Assembly (NCBI GenBank): GCA_033064195.1
Contig: JARBJD010000299.1
Span: forward strand, 1 to 64,000
Reading direction: 5' to 3'
DNA length: 64,000 nucleotides
Source: Blattamonas nauphoetae
Taxonomy: Eukaryota; Preaxostyla; Oxymonadida
Of this stretch, positions 33,508-44,700 are shown piece after piece. The notes under the pieces were generated by a model. That model made no database searches. It was not told where the DNA came from and saw only the letters and a program-made list of their open reading frames with translations. The translations under genes and the position numbers were made by a program. Each line of letters begins with the position of its first letter. Position 1 is the stretch's first letter.

Positions 33508-33986
33508 ACACAGTCGCGAGTGGTTTGTTCTCTTTCCTCTCTCAAGAGATTCTGCGCTGGATCTATCTCCAAGCAGGACGCACTCAACAACTGTTTGAAC
33601 CAGATCTCGACACTCCCAATGAACTACTCTTTCCCACGGCATTTCTCCATTCTAGTCTCTTTTCCACCATTCAACTGCAAGCTGATGATCAGTTCTGAGT
33701 TAACCAACAAGATTTTGTTCATTTCTTTGAAAACAACGAGCGAATGAGATCCCATCATAAAACAGGAAAAAAAGACACAAAATCAGATCTTGAACACGAA
33801 TTCTTGATATTAAAGTTTTCTAGAAGGTGAGGGTTGGCAATTGATTGAGAAGCGCAACATGGACAAAGACACGTTTGAATTCAGTGAAGACTGTGTCGAT
33901 GTTCGCAATGAAGATGCAAGAAGATAGAGAGGGATGAGAGTAAAGAGAGAATAAACAGTAGACTGACAGAGTACAGAGCTTGGAGG

Positions 33987-34265
33987 GTGATCTTGATAAA
34001 CGAGACGAAAGAGACTGGTTTAGGAAGGCACACACTTCTAAGGCTAATTCCGGATGGAATTACAGAGGATCTTCAGAAATTAGGCTGCGCAATCCGGGTT
34101 GTCCTTGTTACAAACAAAGATCACGGTGAAGAATTAGAATTCTGGAGTTTGGAGGGAAACCAGGTGGCGATTGAAGTCGGTGCTGCTCTGGCGATGGATG
34201 AGATAAAACCTGATGTCAGTTGGAAGATGGTGCAGAGGGATGGTCGGTTGCACACGAACAAATGA
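33987..34265 (+). pseudogene. Unidentified gene fragment inside hAT copy 2
   Basis: The open stretch has good protein character (GRHTLLRLIPDGITEDLQ, EELEFWSLEGNQVAIEVG, DEIKPDVSWKMVQRD) but no ATG at the start, consistent with an internal exon. No family recognised. Confidence 0.4.
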
Positions 34266-34725
34266 GCGTCCATGAATGACTGTGGAGAAGAAGGAGGGAG
34301 AATGTGAAAGTGGAGAAGAGATGACAATGAAAGAGAGAACCAATCGTGTCAAATGTATGAGGGATGTAGAAAAGAACAAAACTATGAGATAGTGATCCCA
34401 ACTGGCACATGGACGGAGAAAATGAGATGTATCGCATAAATCAGAGAAGGGAGGCTGTGAAACGGTTTCAGAATGCAAATCCTTACAGAAATAGTTGCAA
34501 ATTTACCGGCTTCTTATGGATAACATGCAGTTTACAGATCTGGTGAGATCCGACCCTTTGAAGAATTCGTGACTGACACTGACCGGGAGTTTTGGCCGGT
34601 CAGCCAAGCCTAATTCAAAGAGTTTAATAAGTCACTGTGAAATGAGAAATCAACGAATGTTCACAATTGTGGGTTCGCAGATGGACTCCGGCTTTCTAAA
34701 AAATTCCGGCTTTTCGGACGCACTA

Positions 34726-34802
34726 GTGCGGCGCGTTTGGCCTAGCGGTAGCCAACCCCTCTGTCGACTGTTGTGCTCGGGGTTCGACTCCCGCCGAGCA
34801 CA
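34726..34802 (+). tRNA. tRNA-like Pol III cassette (tRNA, pseudo-tRNA or SINE head)
   Basis: It contains a good A box (tggcctagcgg, 34738-34748), a perfect B box (ggttcgactcc, 34781-34791) at tRNA spacing, and a run of six T at 34805-34810 as a Pol III stop. Total length is about 77 bases. The cloverleaf is poor: only part of the acceptor stem pairs, and gtgctcg/cgagcac form a hairpin around the T loop instead. I cannot assign an anticodon. A pseudogene or tRNA-derived repeat head is as likely as a working tRNA. It starts directly after the TA duplicated by the pogo-like element. Confidence 0.45.
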
Positions 34803-34827
34803 ACTTTTTTGCCACTACTTAGAGTTT

Positions 34828-34846
34828 TTTGGCCCAGAAAGTCCAC
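34828..34846 (-). repeat. 19-base inverted repeat, right half
   Basis: tttggcccagaaagtccac is the exact complement of 30475-30493. Weaker similarity continues outward for a few bases. Confidence 0.7.
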
Positions 34847-35517
34847 CCTTGCCTGAAACGGCATCTTTTATCGGATGATCGACAGTGGGCTGTGAAAAAC
34901 CTCAACCATCACTGTTTTGTGATGAAAAGGGTCAACTCGTTCATCCTCTCCACAACGTGACATTGTCGGATTCATTCCTCTAATCGTTCTATACCATCGT
35001 CGGTTGTCGTTCAGAAAGAGCCACTGTTCATACAAAGGGACCAATCGAGGAGTTCGGGGGGTGAACTTTCCTCTGACTCTTTTCTCTCGCTGATGGATCT
35101 ATCCAAGAACAATGCTCTTGACAGATGAAGAGACAACATAGACAAGGGATTATCTTGAACATATCACCCTGAAATTTCTTAGGGTCTTCAAAATTCACAC
35201 ACATTTGAATCGCTTCGTTCGGAGCAAAAACAAAAGCTTCAAGAGATTGCCAGAAACTCCAGCTATGGTGGATCAAAATATGAATCGGGGGATCACCGAA
35301 GCTGCTCACAAGTTCATCGTCTGTGCTGTGGCGATGACGCCGATCAAACAAGTCCTCGCTTTCGTCGCATCTGCACGATTCACTCTTCTTCTCAACGTTC
35401 CAGCGAGATCCACTCCATCTCAGTTGTGAAATCCCCTGTTCATTTCTGCTTTTGGTTTGTGATCGCCTTTCCACGTCTCGAAAACACACACTGAATGCCA
35501 TCTTGGAAACAGGGGAA
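34847..35517. other. Intergenic, no confident gene
   Basis: Short frames on both strands, none with recognisable content. Confidence 0.4.
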
Positions 35518-35871
35518 ATGGAAGAAGAACACATTCACCAAATAGTGTTTGAACAAATAATCGAGCCATTCGTGTCGTTCTTGCATTGTCTCCATGAGAA
35601 CAGACAGAATGAGTGGAAGCTGATTCTATCTCACATCTCTGACGCTACAACTCTCTTCGAGAATTGTGCGTCCCATGCTCCAACCGGGCATGCTCTTCTT
35701 TCAGTCTCAGTGAGATTGGCACTTCTGAGCTCGAAGTCGTTCTCATCGAATGATTGTTTGAATAGTTCCCCTTTTGATGGATCGACAATCGCGAAATCAG
35801 GATGGGCAGAGCGAGTCGAAGCACAAACACACGAAGGAAGGAAAGAAGGAAGTTGTGGCGAAGCTGGTTGA
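35518..35871 (+). CDS. Hypothetical protein, possibly oxymonad-specific helical family
   Basis: 117 codons from the ATG at 35518 (MEEEHIHQIVFEQIIEPFVS). The helical start (FEQIIEPFVSFLHCLHENRQ) resembles the beginning of a lineage-specific armadillo-like family that I recall from oxymonads, but that match is from memory. Ser-rich middle. An overlapping frame (35774-36028) suggests an intron near 35800, so the true end may differ. Confidence 0.4.
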   Translation: MEEEHIHQIVFEQIIEPFVSFLHCLHENRQNEWKLILSHISDATTLFENCASHAPTGHALLSVSVRLALLSSKSFSSNDCLNSSPFDGSTIAKSGWAERVEAQTHEGRKEGSCGEAG

Positions 35872-36419
35872 GGAAGGACGGACCTTTAGAACAAGCAGAA
35901 CTCTCGTCAGACAACACACACCACGCAATCGCTACTCTGTGTCCAATGCCCAATTCTTGATTTTTGTGTTGGGGGGAATGTTTCTGCTGAATTGTGATGA
36001 CCATCATCGAGATAGAGACACCCAATGAATCAACGAATCGTTCTCGTCACCCTTCCCCCAAAATGTCTCGCCTTTCCATCAAGTGGTGGCACATTCCTTC
36101 ACTTCTCTTCTTTCGGGCATTGTTGTGACTGGATTGACGTCCTCGTCGAGTTGAGATGAATTTGTGGAAATGGGCCACCATGTCAGACACGTCGAGTTGT
36201 GGATGCAGAAGCTTATTTTGGCAAGGAAACACTTTTTCCAAATGGATTCCTGGACATGATCAAAAAATGAGGTCGTTCAGTGGAAAATTGGGGATGGAGT
36301 GAACTTGCTCAATGGGCCAAACTGCTTTTTGAAAAGGGTTCATCCAGGAACTCACATGATCATGACCCGTCCGTCCACACATGTGGAGGATGTTCTGATT
36401 CCAAGTATTTCATCCTGTT

Positions 36420-38480
36420 TTGCTCATCTCACCAGGATCCATCTTCTGCAGGGCAAAGAGAACAGCTTGGCCCCTCGAACTTGTTTCAAAGATGCTGGAC
36501 GACCACTTCCCAGGATGCAAAATGACACCAAAAGGTACACAGATCAATGGAACCAGCCAATTGCTCATCTCGTTTGAAGTGCTTTTCCAAACAGAAGACG
36601 AGGTGACCACATTTCTGACGAACCCACTCGCAAGTCTCGACCTCAGAAGACTCAGCGTTGACTACACACTTTCTCGGACGAAACACACAACGAGTCAAGT
36701 GCTTGTCAAGTCCAACGGAACGATGTCTTTTTCAGATGAAGAGTTCAACAGGAGGAGGGCAGACATCCAACAATGCATCAACCAGCACCCATACCACATC
36801 CACAATCGGTATGCCATTCGACATTATCCAGATGAGTCGGTTCGGGTTCTGTTTGCGAATCGGGAGGATCTGGAACAGTTTCGGGCGGCTTTTCACGCAA
36901 ACCAGGATAAACTGAAGGACTTGCACTCGCTGCACCCGAACGACAAGCTGAACAACGCGCAGGATCTGTTCATCCAAATCCAGGATCCGCCACGGAGACA
37001 ACACCAGACATTCTCGGAAGGGGAGATCGACAAGATCAAACTGCGCCTGCGCAATCTGATTGAGAGTGTGCGAGTGGCCGTACTCGCCGATTGTCGTTGG
37101 AACAACGAGATTCGCACCGACACCGATTTTGTGAGGAGCTTGACACACCATCAAACAGGCACACAAACACACCCTTCTCACGTCATTTTCTGCAAGTTCA
37201 ACCAACCCACCGTGTGGGCAAACATGCTCGTCTGCTTCTCTCTCTTTCATCGCTTTCGCTCGATCCTCTTTCCATCTCTCCAGATCGCCAAGACAACAGC
37301 AGAGAAGCTGAGTCACAAACTGAAAGTGATCAAGAAAAACAGACAGAAGACAATTCTTCTCTTTCCCATCCGAGTGGGCCGAAGGGATGTGACCTGCGAA
37401 ATAAGTGTGAATGGTCCTGACAGGAATGATGTGAAAAGACTCGTTGCAAAGGACGCATCTGATTTGAGGGCAGTCCAGTCACAAAGCAGTTCACCCGCAA
37501 GCCAGACACAACCACAACCAAATCGCTTTTCTGGCACCAATTCGCCGCCATCTACGAAATACATCACATTCTCACCCACAATGCACGATGCATACCCAAT
37601 GCCAGGCCTAAACACAACACGATTCATTTTATCTCCTCCTCAGTCATCTCAAACTTCAACACGGACCATCCCAAGTTTTCAGACAGTGTGTTCAGTTTCA
37701 CCACCGCAAGCTCAGTTTCGATCCGGCTCTCTCATCAAACAGTCATTCAACCCAATTCATCCCTATCTCCTTCCGTCTCATCACATCCCGGACCATACTC
37801 AAACAGCGTCATTGCCTCATTCCTGGCAGGGACCTCCGTCAATGAACGGTCCAAACAATCGTTCAAGGATTCCTGGACAGACACTACTGAAGGCTAATGT
37901 TTCTCCATTCGTGCCAAAACTCGAACCAAAGCCAACACTTCCACCAATCGCCACTGAGCCGACGAGTCAAGATCAACTCCAACGCAGAAGCCAACCAGAC
38001 ATCACGCATCGGTCCCGTTCAGACTCAGCTCCCTCTCAGTATGCGCAGGAAGGATCGTATCGTGAAGTCGATCCCACTCAGCATTTACGAATCCAATCAC
38101 CAGTGTCATCGTGGAACACTGATATCTTGTCTTTTGAAGGATCTTCCCCATCCAATTCATTCTCCTCTTTCTCGTCTGAAATTGAGAGTGATTTCACTCA
38201 ATCTCCACTCTCTTCCATCCTCTCGCCGTTGAATCGAGACGAGAGCTTTTACAACATCCGTGATCTCAGTCCATCCCCACCGGATGTCCCAAGCCCCTCC
38301 CATTCGAACGATCCATCCTCGGAAGATGGAAACCAATTCCAAGACGCTGGATCTCTCTTCGACGGTTCTGAGTCTGACGTGGTGTATCCAGAAACAGAAT
38401 TGCAACCGACCCCACCTCTTCCGTTTGATGTGGACCCATCTGCGACACCCAACCAGGGCGGGGGTGTGGATTCGATTTAG
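36420..38480 (+). CDS. Unknown protein with Ser/Pro/Gln-rich C-terminal half
   Basis: The long frame is preceded by further exon sequence from about 36273 (WKIGDGVNLLNGPNCFLKRV), joined by a likely intron at about 36391-36431. The N-terminal part has compact sequence (LVSKMLDDHFPGCKMTPKG, VRVLFANREDLEQFRAAFH, KIKLRLRNLIESVRVAVLAD). An open stretch 37131-37283 has GT-AG borders and length divisible by three, so it may be an intron read through without breaking the frame. Beyond 37400 the protein is low-complexity (Ser, Pro, Gln, Asn) to the TAG at 38478-38480. No domain recognised. A regulatory or scaffold role would fit the composition but is not shown. Confidence 0.6.
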   Translation: MLISPGSIFCRAKRTAWPLELVSKMLDDHFPGCKMTPKGTQINGTSQLLISFEVLFQTEDEVTTFLTNPLASLDLRRLSVDYTLSRTKHTTSQVLVKSNGTMSFSDEEFNRRRADIQQCINQHPYHIHNRYAIRHYPDESVRVLFANREDLEQFRAAFHANQDKLKDLHSLHPNDKLNNAQDLFIQIQDPPRRQHQTFSEGEIDKIKLRLRNLIESVRVAVLADCRWNNEIRTDTDFVRSLTHHQTGTQTHPSHVIFCKFNQPTVWANMLVCFSLFHRFRSILFPSLQIAKTTAEKLSHKLKVIKKNRQKTILLFPIRVGRRDVTCEISVNGPDRNDVKRLVAKDASDLRAVQSQSSSPASQTQPQPNRFSGTNSPPSTKYITFSPTMHDAYPMPGLNTTRFILSPPQSSQTSTRTIPSFQTVCSVSPPQAQFRSGSLIKQSFNPIHPYLLPSHHIPDHTQTASLPHSWQGPPSMNGPNNRSRIPGQTLLKANVSPFVPKLEPKPTLPPIATEPTSQDQLQRRSQPDITHRSRSDSAPSQYAQEGSYREVDPTQHLRIQSPVSSWNTDILSFEGSSPSNSFSSFSSEIESDFTQSPLSSILSPLNRDESFYNIRDLSPSPPDVPSPSHSNDPSSEDGNQFQDAGSLFDGSESDVVYPETELQPTPPLPFDVDPSATPNQGGGVDSI

Positions 38481-39964
38481 AGACGGAACTGCACCCGCCT
38501 GAGGAAGACAAAGAGCACCACAACTCCCAATGATGATCCTGCTTCACCATCGACACTCGGCCGGATGTTGGATGAAGGAACAACTCGTTTCCCACCAGTC
38601 GGCTGGGTTGGCGGTCTTCACAATTCGCCATGTGTGATACAACTGTGACAGACGGGGTCATCGTTGATCACTTATGATGTTTGGTGTGGTGTTATCTATC
38701 AATTGTCGATTGTTGTTTCATCCTTCAGTTTTCATTCTTTACCGAATTATCTATCATTCCACCAGGGAAAATGAAATTATGTTGAGAAGATGGAGAAACT
38801 TGATGCTCTTTTGCTCCCAATACTCATTTCCTCTTTCTTTGGTTGGATCAGACCCATTGATTTGTTTGATACATCCCGTTTGATCCTCCAGATTCACTAA
38901 TGGGATTCAGCAATCATTGCGCAGGACATTTTCCGTGACTACATTCGGAATCTTTGAATTCATCTTTCGTAAGTGGAAATTGATGAATGAAACCGACATG
39001 AATCCAATCTGACAGTGCAGTCATTGTTTAGAATGATATCTGGACTGGGAGATGGGTCTCATCGATTGAATTACGGGATATCTGAGTGAGGAGGATATTG
39101 TTGTGGATAAGTGTATCTTAAGCGACCAAATTGTCATGCGATTTGAGGATTGGAATCTGTGATTATTGGATAACTGGTCGATAATTTGTGCTTTAAGAGA
39201 CATATTGTGATATGAATGTGACAATATATCTCCAATGGCCTAAGTTTCTCTGATAAAAAATCAGGACGCATGATTGAGATTGAATGTTTGACACAATTCG
39301 AATGGGTTCAAACTCCTCCTAGAGAACGTAAATCACCCTTTCAGTGGAGTTATCTCTTCACAACCAGACTCCTGAAGGCCTTGGATTCAGTTATGGTTCA
39401 TTGTTCTCTCAATCATGTGGGTGAGGAATCGGGCTCACAATCTCGTCTCGTCACGTTGACAAAAGATGAGACATTCAAACGGACAATATTGGGATGGTCT
39501 CAGGAATCCAACTTGAACGTATCACGATAGACAGATGACACTCATCCATTCTGTGAATGAAAAGTTTCGTTTGTTTTCCGTCTAAACTTGATATGAGTTA
39601 TCTCCAGATCCATGCCAATCTGAGTGACATTTAGGGACTTCCTGATGAATTTCTTCCCTTCTACATCAGAATTCAATGTTGGAGAAGGTCTGTAATGCAC
39701 AGCCCTTCTGTTTTGTGAACATGATCAAACAGCTTATGGGTGAATATTCATTTGTGACTGATTGTTGTTCCCTTTTGAAGAATAAAAAAATATAGTTCAA
39801 TGAAGGATAATAGTTGAAGTTCGAGAATAAAAAAGAGAGAATAAAGATAGCTCGAGCTGTGGCGCCCCACAATAAGAAAAACAGAGACATAGGCGTGTTT
39901 AGATTCTCAAATCAAGAAAAACCAAGATCTTGCAACATTATTCCTTCCATTGTTGCCCATATCG
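38481..39964. other. Intergenic, no confident gene
   Basis: AT-rich. The frame 39270-39530 (plus, 86 codons) has an ATG but no recognisable content. Confidence 0.5.
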
Positions 39965-41060
39965 TCAGATTTGGAGAGATACCATCGATTCTGTGGATCC
40001 ATCATCATCGTGTGCAACATCCAACGAGAAATCATCCATCACCTGGCTCGCCGTCCGAGTGTCCTCCACCTCCTGCAGTATTGTGATCACTTCTTCAATT
40101 CCTGGTCTTCTTCGCGGGTCTTGTGCCCAACATCGCTCGATGAGCATTGCTTGCGTGGTGTCGGACACACCGGCGAGAGATGGTCTTTCTCCGGACGCCA
40201 ATCGGATGCAGGCTGATTCTGCCGGCACCTCTCCGAACGGAACCTGTCTTGTGTGTGTTTCCCACAGGATCATCCCGAGGCTGAAGATTGCGGTCGCGAT
40301 CGAAACATCGGCTCCCATTGAGAGTTCAGGGGCACGCCAACGAATATGGTCAAGTCCACCGTCAATCAATGTACGCATTTCTACATGTGGCCGCATTCGT
40401 GTTTGCGAAGTAATTTGCGATGAATTGGAGTTGATGGAACGAGACCGGTGCGAGTCTGTTGATGATATCGTTCTTTCCATCCACTCTTTTTGAGAAGATA
40501 AACTCGATCCCGCACTTTCTGCCAGCAATCTCTGCTCCAATGTCTCGGGGTGGCTCACAGAGTCATCCAGACTCCCGTCCTTGTTGAGTTTCTCGCTAAC
40601 ATCAGTAAATAAGTGCTTGCTGTCAACGATATCATCAAAAACATATTGCGAGGTTCCAAATTGGTTCATGTGTGTCGAAACTTCAACTTCTGTTGCTCCG
40701 CGAACATGAAGACACACATTGTCATCATCATTGAACAGAACAGAGTGAGACGAAAGACGACCAAAGAAAACATGATGACGGTCCTGCTTTTCAATGTATT
40801 GTAGACCTTTCGCAATCGAAAGGCAAACTTGTGAGGGAATAATTGGCTCAATGGAACTCCGTCCGTTTGAGTTGTGATATTGACCAACCTACAATCAGAT
40901 ATATCAAGGAGTCACATAAAAAGTGATGGAGAAACTAGTTTTGCAAACCTCCATGAAGTGAGTGGGTGATTCTTTGTCGAGGAAACGGTCCTTTATGGGT
41001 TTTGTGATCCCAGACTGAACAATCACCGTCACACCATGACAAATCCAAAGGGGCTCTCCT
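39965..41060 (-). CDS. Stand-alone pseudokinase-domain gene
   Basis: The C-lobe is clear: IRWRAPELSMGADVSIATAI, FSLGMILWETHTRQVPFGEV and IERCWAQDPRRRPGIEEVI. Upstream in the same frame, QVCLSIAKGLQYIEKQD leads into GRLSSHSVLFNDDDNVCLHV, the catalytic-loop position, where no HRD Asp is seen; DFG is also absent. A 60-base intron at 40889-40948 joins this to an N-lobe-like exon (ITKPIKDRFLDKESPTHFME) that opens near 41060. Further 5' exons were not resolved and no membrane helix was found. The domain resembles the cytoplasmic end of the giant receptors, with a Ser-rich insert (SSTDSHRSRSINSNSS) before the APE motif. It may be the broken 3' end of another receptor, or a soluble pseudokinase. Confidence 0.7.
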
Positions 41061-41744
41061 TAAACGGGAGTCTTGTAGATCTCCTCCACAATGCATTAAA
41101 CAAAGAACAATCAAGCAAATAGATGGAGTGAAATGTGTGATGGGTCGGCAGATGAATGCGTCTAACCAGAACTGCATCATGTCTGCCTCAGCGACTGTGG
41201 ATTGCCTGTGAGAAGCCAGTCGAAACTGGGAATGATGTGAGGAGAACGAAGAGAGGGCTGATCTGTCGTCGATCAAGCGAAGTGAGGAGCGTTCATTGTA
41301 AGCAAGAAGCCTTTGACATGGGATGGTGCTGGAGGGTGATGTGAAGACAAGACTGAAATGAGAAGAAACGCAGCCGACAAGCTGAGAACAAAATCAAGAA
41401 AAGATGAACTGAATTGTTTGAAAAAGAAGAACGATGGAGTGATCAGCACATCCAACCCTCTACCTCCCCTCGTTCTTGTCGGGGAGATCAGAGAGGAGCT
41501 CGTCTGTCCAGCTGTCTTTGTGAAATGGGCTGGACTCGAATTTGGATGCAAATCAAGAAAAGACGTGGTCGTTCATCGACATTGCCGACGAATCGTGTGG
41601 AGTGAATACTAACTGAGGTGGGTGAGTGAGGTGTTGGGTGTTCACTGCTGCTGTGCCGACTATGTTGATGAAAGGCGACAGTGGACAGTGTGAATGGATG
41701 GTGGTGGAATGGTGGTGGTGTGAGTTGGTGGAGTGAAGATTGGG
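41061..41744. other. Intergenic between the pseudokinase and the intact receptor
   Basis: No confident gene. It should hold the 3' untranslated region of the receptor and the unresolved 5' end of the pseudokinase. Confidence 0.4.
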
Positions 41745-44700
41745 TTATTTGTCGGCTTCCTCGAGCACTTTGACAACTTCGAACGGTGTGGGACGCTCGC
41801 TAGGCGTGTGATGGATGCATCGGATGATTATGTCGGCCAGTTCAGTCGATTTCACGTTCTCCATCGCCAGCTGCACGCCTTGCCCGAGCACACGCTGAGC
41901 GTTTGCTGCGTCCAACTCTTTCAGAGGAACCTCCCCTGTCTCAATCTCCCACAACAGCAACCCGAGACTGAACACTGCTGCCTTCTCTCTGTTCACGTTT
42001 TGGTTGGTCAACTGTGTTTCCGGTGCTTGCCATCTCTGATCCACCAACCCTGCTTTCGGCTGTTCTGACCGAGAAGCAGGGTTACTTCCGAAAAAAGCCC
42101 CGTGGTCGTTTTGGGAGGCGGTTTTGAAGAAGATGTTGCCAGACACGTCGAGGAAGATGGAGTGTGGAGAGAGTGCGGTGAGTTCTGGTGCTCTCGGATC
42201 CAACTGCGATAAACGTCCAATTCCGCGAGCGAGTTCCAGTCTCAGCCGTTTTCGATCCAAATCGGGGCGGTTCTCTCCATGGAGCCGCGTGTACAGCGAG
42301 TCTGCTCGTTTTTTCTTTGTGGTTGTCATGCAATCGTTGAACGCAATCGCGTCCATCACTTCTTCCCCATTGTTCTCCACCTTCCCTCGCGATGGCATGT
42401 CTGGCTGCAGAATCGTGTTGTCTGTGATGTCTGAGACGGGGATGTCAGAAGTTGTGTCGAACCCGGTCAGTGTCGATTGTCCAACGAAGAAGTTCTGGTC
42501 GGGAAAGTCTTCTTTGATGACAATCTCTGCCAAATCGATTTCTTGAAGCTCGGATTTCTTCAGTGGCTCCGACTTCTTTTCCTTCCTTCGTTTTCTGACA
42601 ATCAAAAGGATGATAAGGAAGAGGAGGAAGAGCGCCAGAAGTCCACCAATGAGCGGACCCAGCCAGATCATCGTTTGAATGGTCAGCGCTTTGCGTTCGT
42701 CAGCTGAACTCTGTTTGATTAGGAATGAGTCTGATTTGCTGGTTCGTCCATACACCAACTGCCCTCTCCATTCAAATGTTGCGTTGAATCCTGGATCTGT
42801 CTCTTTGAACACGAGATCGATGCGCTTTTCTGCCAGTTCGCTCGTTTTTCCTTCAATCAGTTCGATCGGATGGGTTTTTCCATCAGATTTGGGAGTTTTC
42901 TCAAACAATTCCAGGAACAGACCACAAGGAATCAGATTCTGCCCAACGAGTGACACAGAATAAGTCTTGGATTTCTTGTTGAACACACATTTGGATTCAT
43001 TCTTCGAGAACACTGGATTGAAGAAAGACGGTTCCAGATTGACTTGTTCCTTTGTCACAACACAGTCTTCGTCGGTCGAGATCCAATGCGACGGTGTCTG
43101 CGAACCGTCACCTCCGTTCAGACTCTCAATCTCCAACTTCGATAACCCTTCACAACGAATGTTCCAGTGAACTGACGATGAACTGGATGGTTTGTTCAGC
43201 GAGAAGGAACTTGAGGCGATTCGGATCGTCGAGTTCGAGATGAAGAGAGCACCCTGCGGCAGAGAGGAGAACACAGCGCCGATGACCGAGACAGTTGTGC
43301 AGTTTGTGAGGGAGACCAGGCCTGACGACCACGAACAGAGATCGGAGTTGGATGTTGACTGGACAGCGGATGATGACCCGACGAAGTCTGATTGGGAGAG
43401 AGTGAGTGATGGTGTGTTTGTGACGGAGATCAGCTCGGAGACGGAGCAGTCTGCCATGTCCAGCGAGGTCATCGTCACAGACGAGACATCAGAAAGGACA
43501 ATCGGGGTGGATGCGAAGGAGGATGAGGAGATGTTGACGGTGTCAAGATTAACAAGTCCGTGTGAGGCAGTGAGAAGAACACCTGATTCTGAGATGTTGA
43601 GTGAGATCGATGTGTGGGAGATGGTCAATTTGGTTCCGGAGAAGCTGATGAGGCAGAGACCAACTGATTTCGATGACACCAAACTTGACGATGAGATCTC
43701 CATCGTGCCTGTCACAATGTCAAAGACAGTCTTGCCAGACAGCGTGCTCAGAGACACATCAACAACAAGAGACGAGACAATCAACATTCCTGGATCATCA
43801 GCATCGTCGCTCACAACCTGCCCCAATCCGACCATCGCCAGTGTTCCATGCCCATTGTGTCCGTTCAGCGTGACTGTAGCGTTTCCGACAACGAGGACGC
43901 CTTCCACATTTCCGGTTCCGACGACTTCGATTGTGTCCACTTTCGTCAGATCGTGGCTTCCGTCGATTGTGCGACAGCGAAGCATGGAATGCCCACACAG
44001 TGGATGGTCCAGATTGCCAGACTGGCTTGACACGAACACTTTCTGGGTTGATGCTGGATACATCTCGTAGACAAGGGAATACGGGCTGAGAGTGGCATCT
44101 CCGACCTTCGTCTCGTTGTCCACAACCACTCCTGTGCGAGGGGAGAACAGATCGAAAGTTCCGAGCCAATTGGAGGGATCAAAAGTCTTGGCATTTTGTC
44201 CAGTGAACGAAATCCAGCTGTCGACACCATCGCTTGCACAGGCAGTAAATGCGGTTCCGAGAGCGGTGACAGGATGGTCGGCTGAGAGCGCGGCGGAGAG
44301 AATCGTTGGACCTTCTGAATGTCGAGTGATGGACGAAAACTGACACGTGTTCATCTCAACTGCGCTGACGGTTTCGAACAGAGCGTGTGAATCCAGGCCG
44401 ATGTCGGAGAAGACACAGAAAGAAAGGATGACCTGACCAGCTGTTGACTGGATGAGAGAATGGTGGAAGGTGAAATGCCCTCCACTGAACGTGATTGCTG
44501 ACAATGACAGAGTGCCAGTCGAGCTGAGGAACATCAGAGGGACTGTTGACGCTGCGGCAAGATCGACCAGAGTGAACGACTCGAGCGACACTGAACCAGT
44601 TGTGACAGTGATCATCGAAGCATCAGATGCCCACTCCAATTGCGTCGTCACAGAAACTGCTGTGAGGGCAATCTGTCGAGAGCCAACAGCGAGTGTGGAG

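Larger units (their letters stand above)
32345..34612. mobile_element. Non-autonomous hAT-like transposon, copy 2
   Basis: 2268 bases with ends TAGGCTTGGCTGACCGG in inverted orientation, flanked by the perfect 8-base duplication attcaaag (32337-32344 and 34613-34620). The terminal blocks match copy 1 (19458-21465) closely: accgaaaagtactgacggtc at the left and gaccctttgaa at the right. The interior is unrelated. No transposase is present. It carries at least three coding-like fragments, one with an intron. Because it sits inside the pogo-like element, it inserted later. Confidence 0.93.
30826..34723 (+). mobile_element. Pogo/Tigger-like DNA transposon interrupted by a hAT-like copy
   Basis: The ends are 40-base inverted repeats with 38 matches (gtgtgtccgaaaagccggaa... 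at 30826-30865, complement at 34684-34723), each flanked by TA (30824-30825 and 34724-34725), the usual target duplication of the Tc1/mariner/pogo superfamily. The transposase gene is at 30903-32281. The right part is interrupted by a 2.27-kb hAT-like element (32345-34612) plus its 8-base duplication. Without that the element is about 1.62 kb. Confidence 0.93.

Noticed and set aside
34642-34878. Frame across the transposon end and tRNA-like cassette
   Set aside because: It is a translation of inverted-repeat and Pol III cassette sequence.
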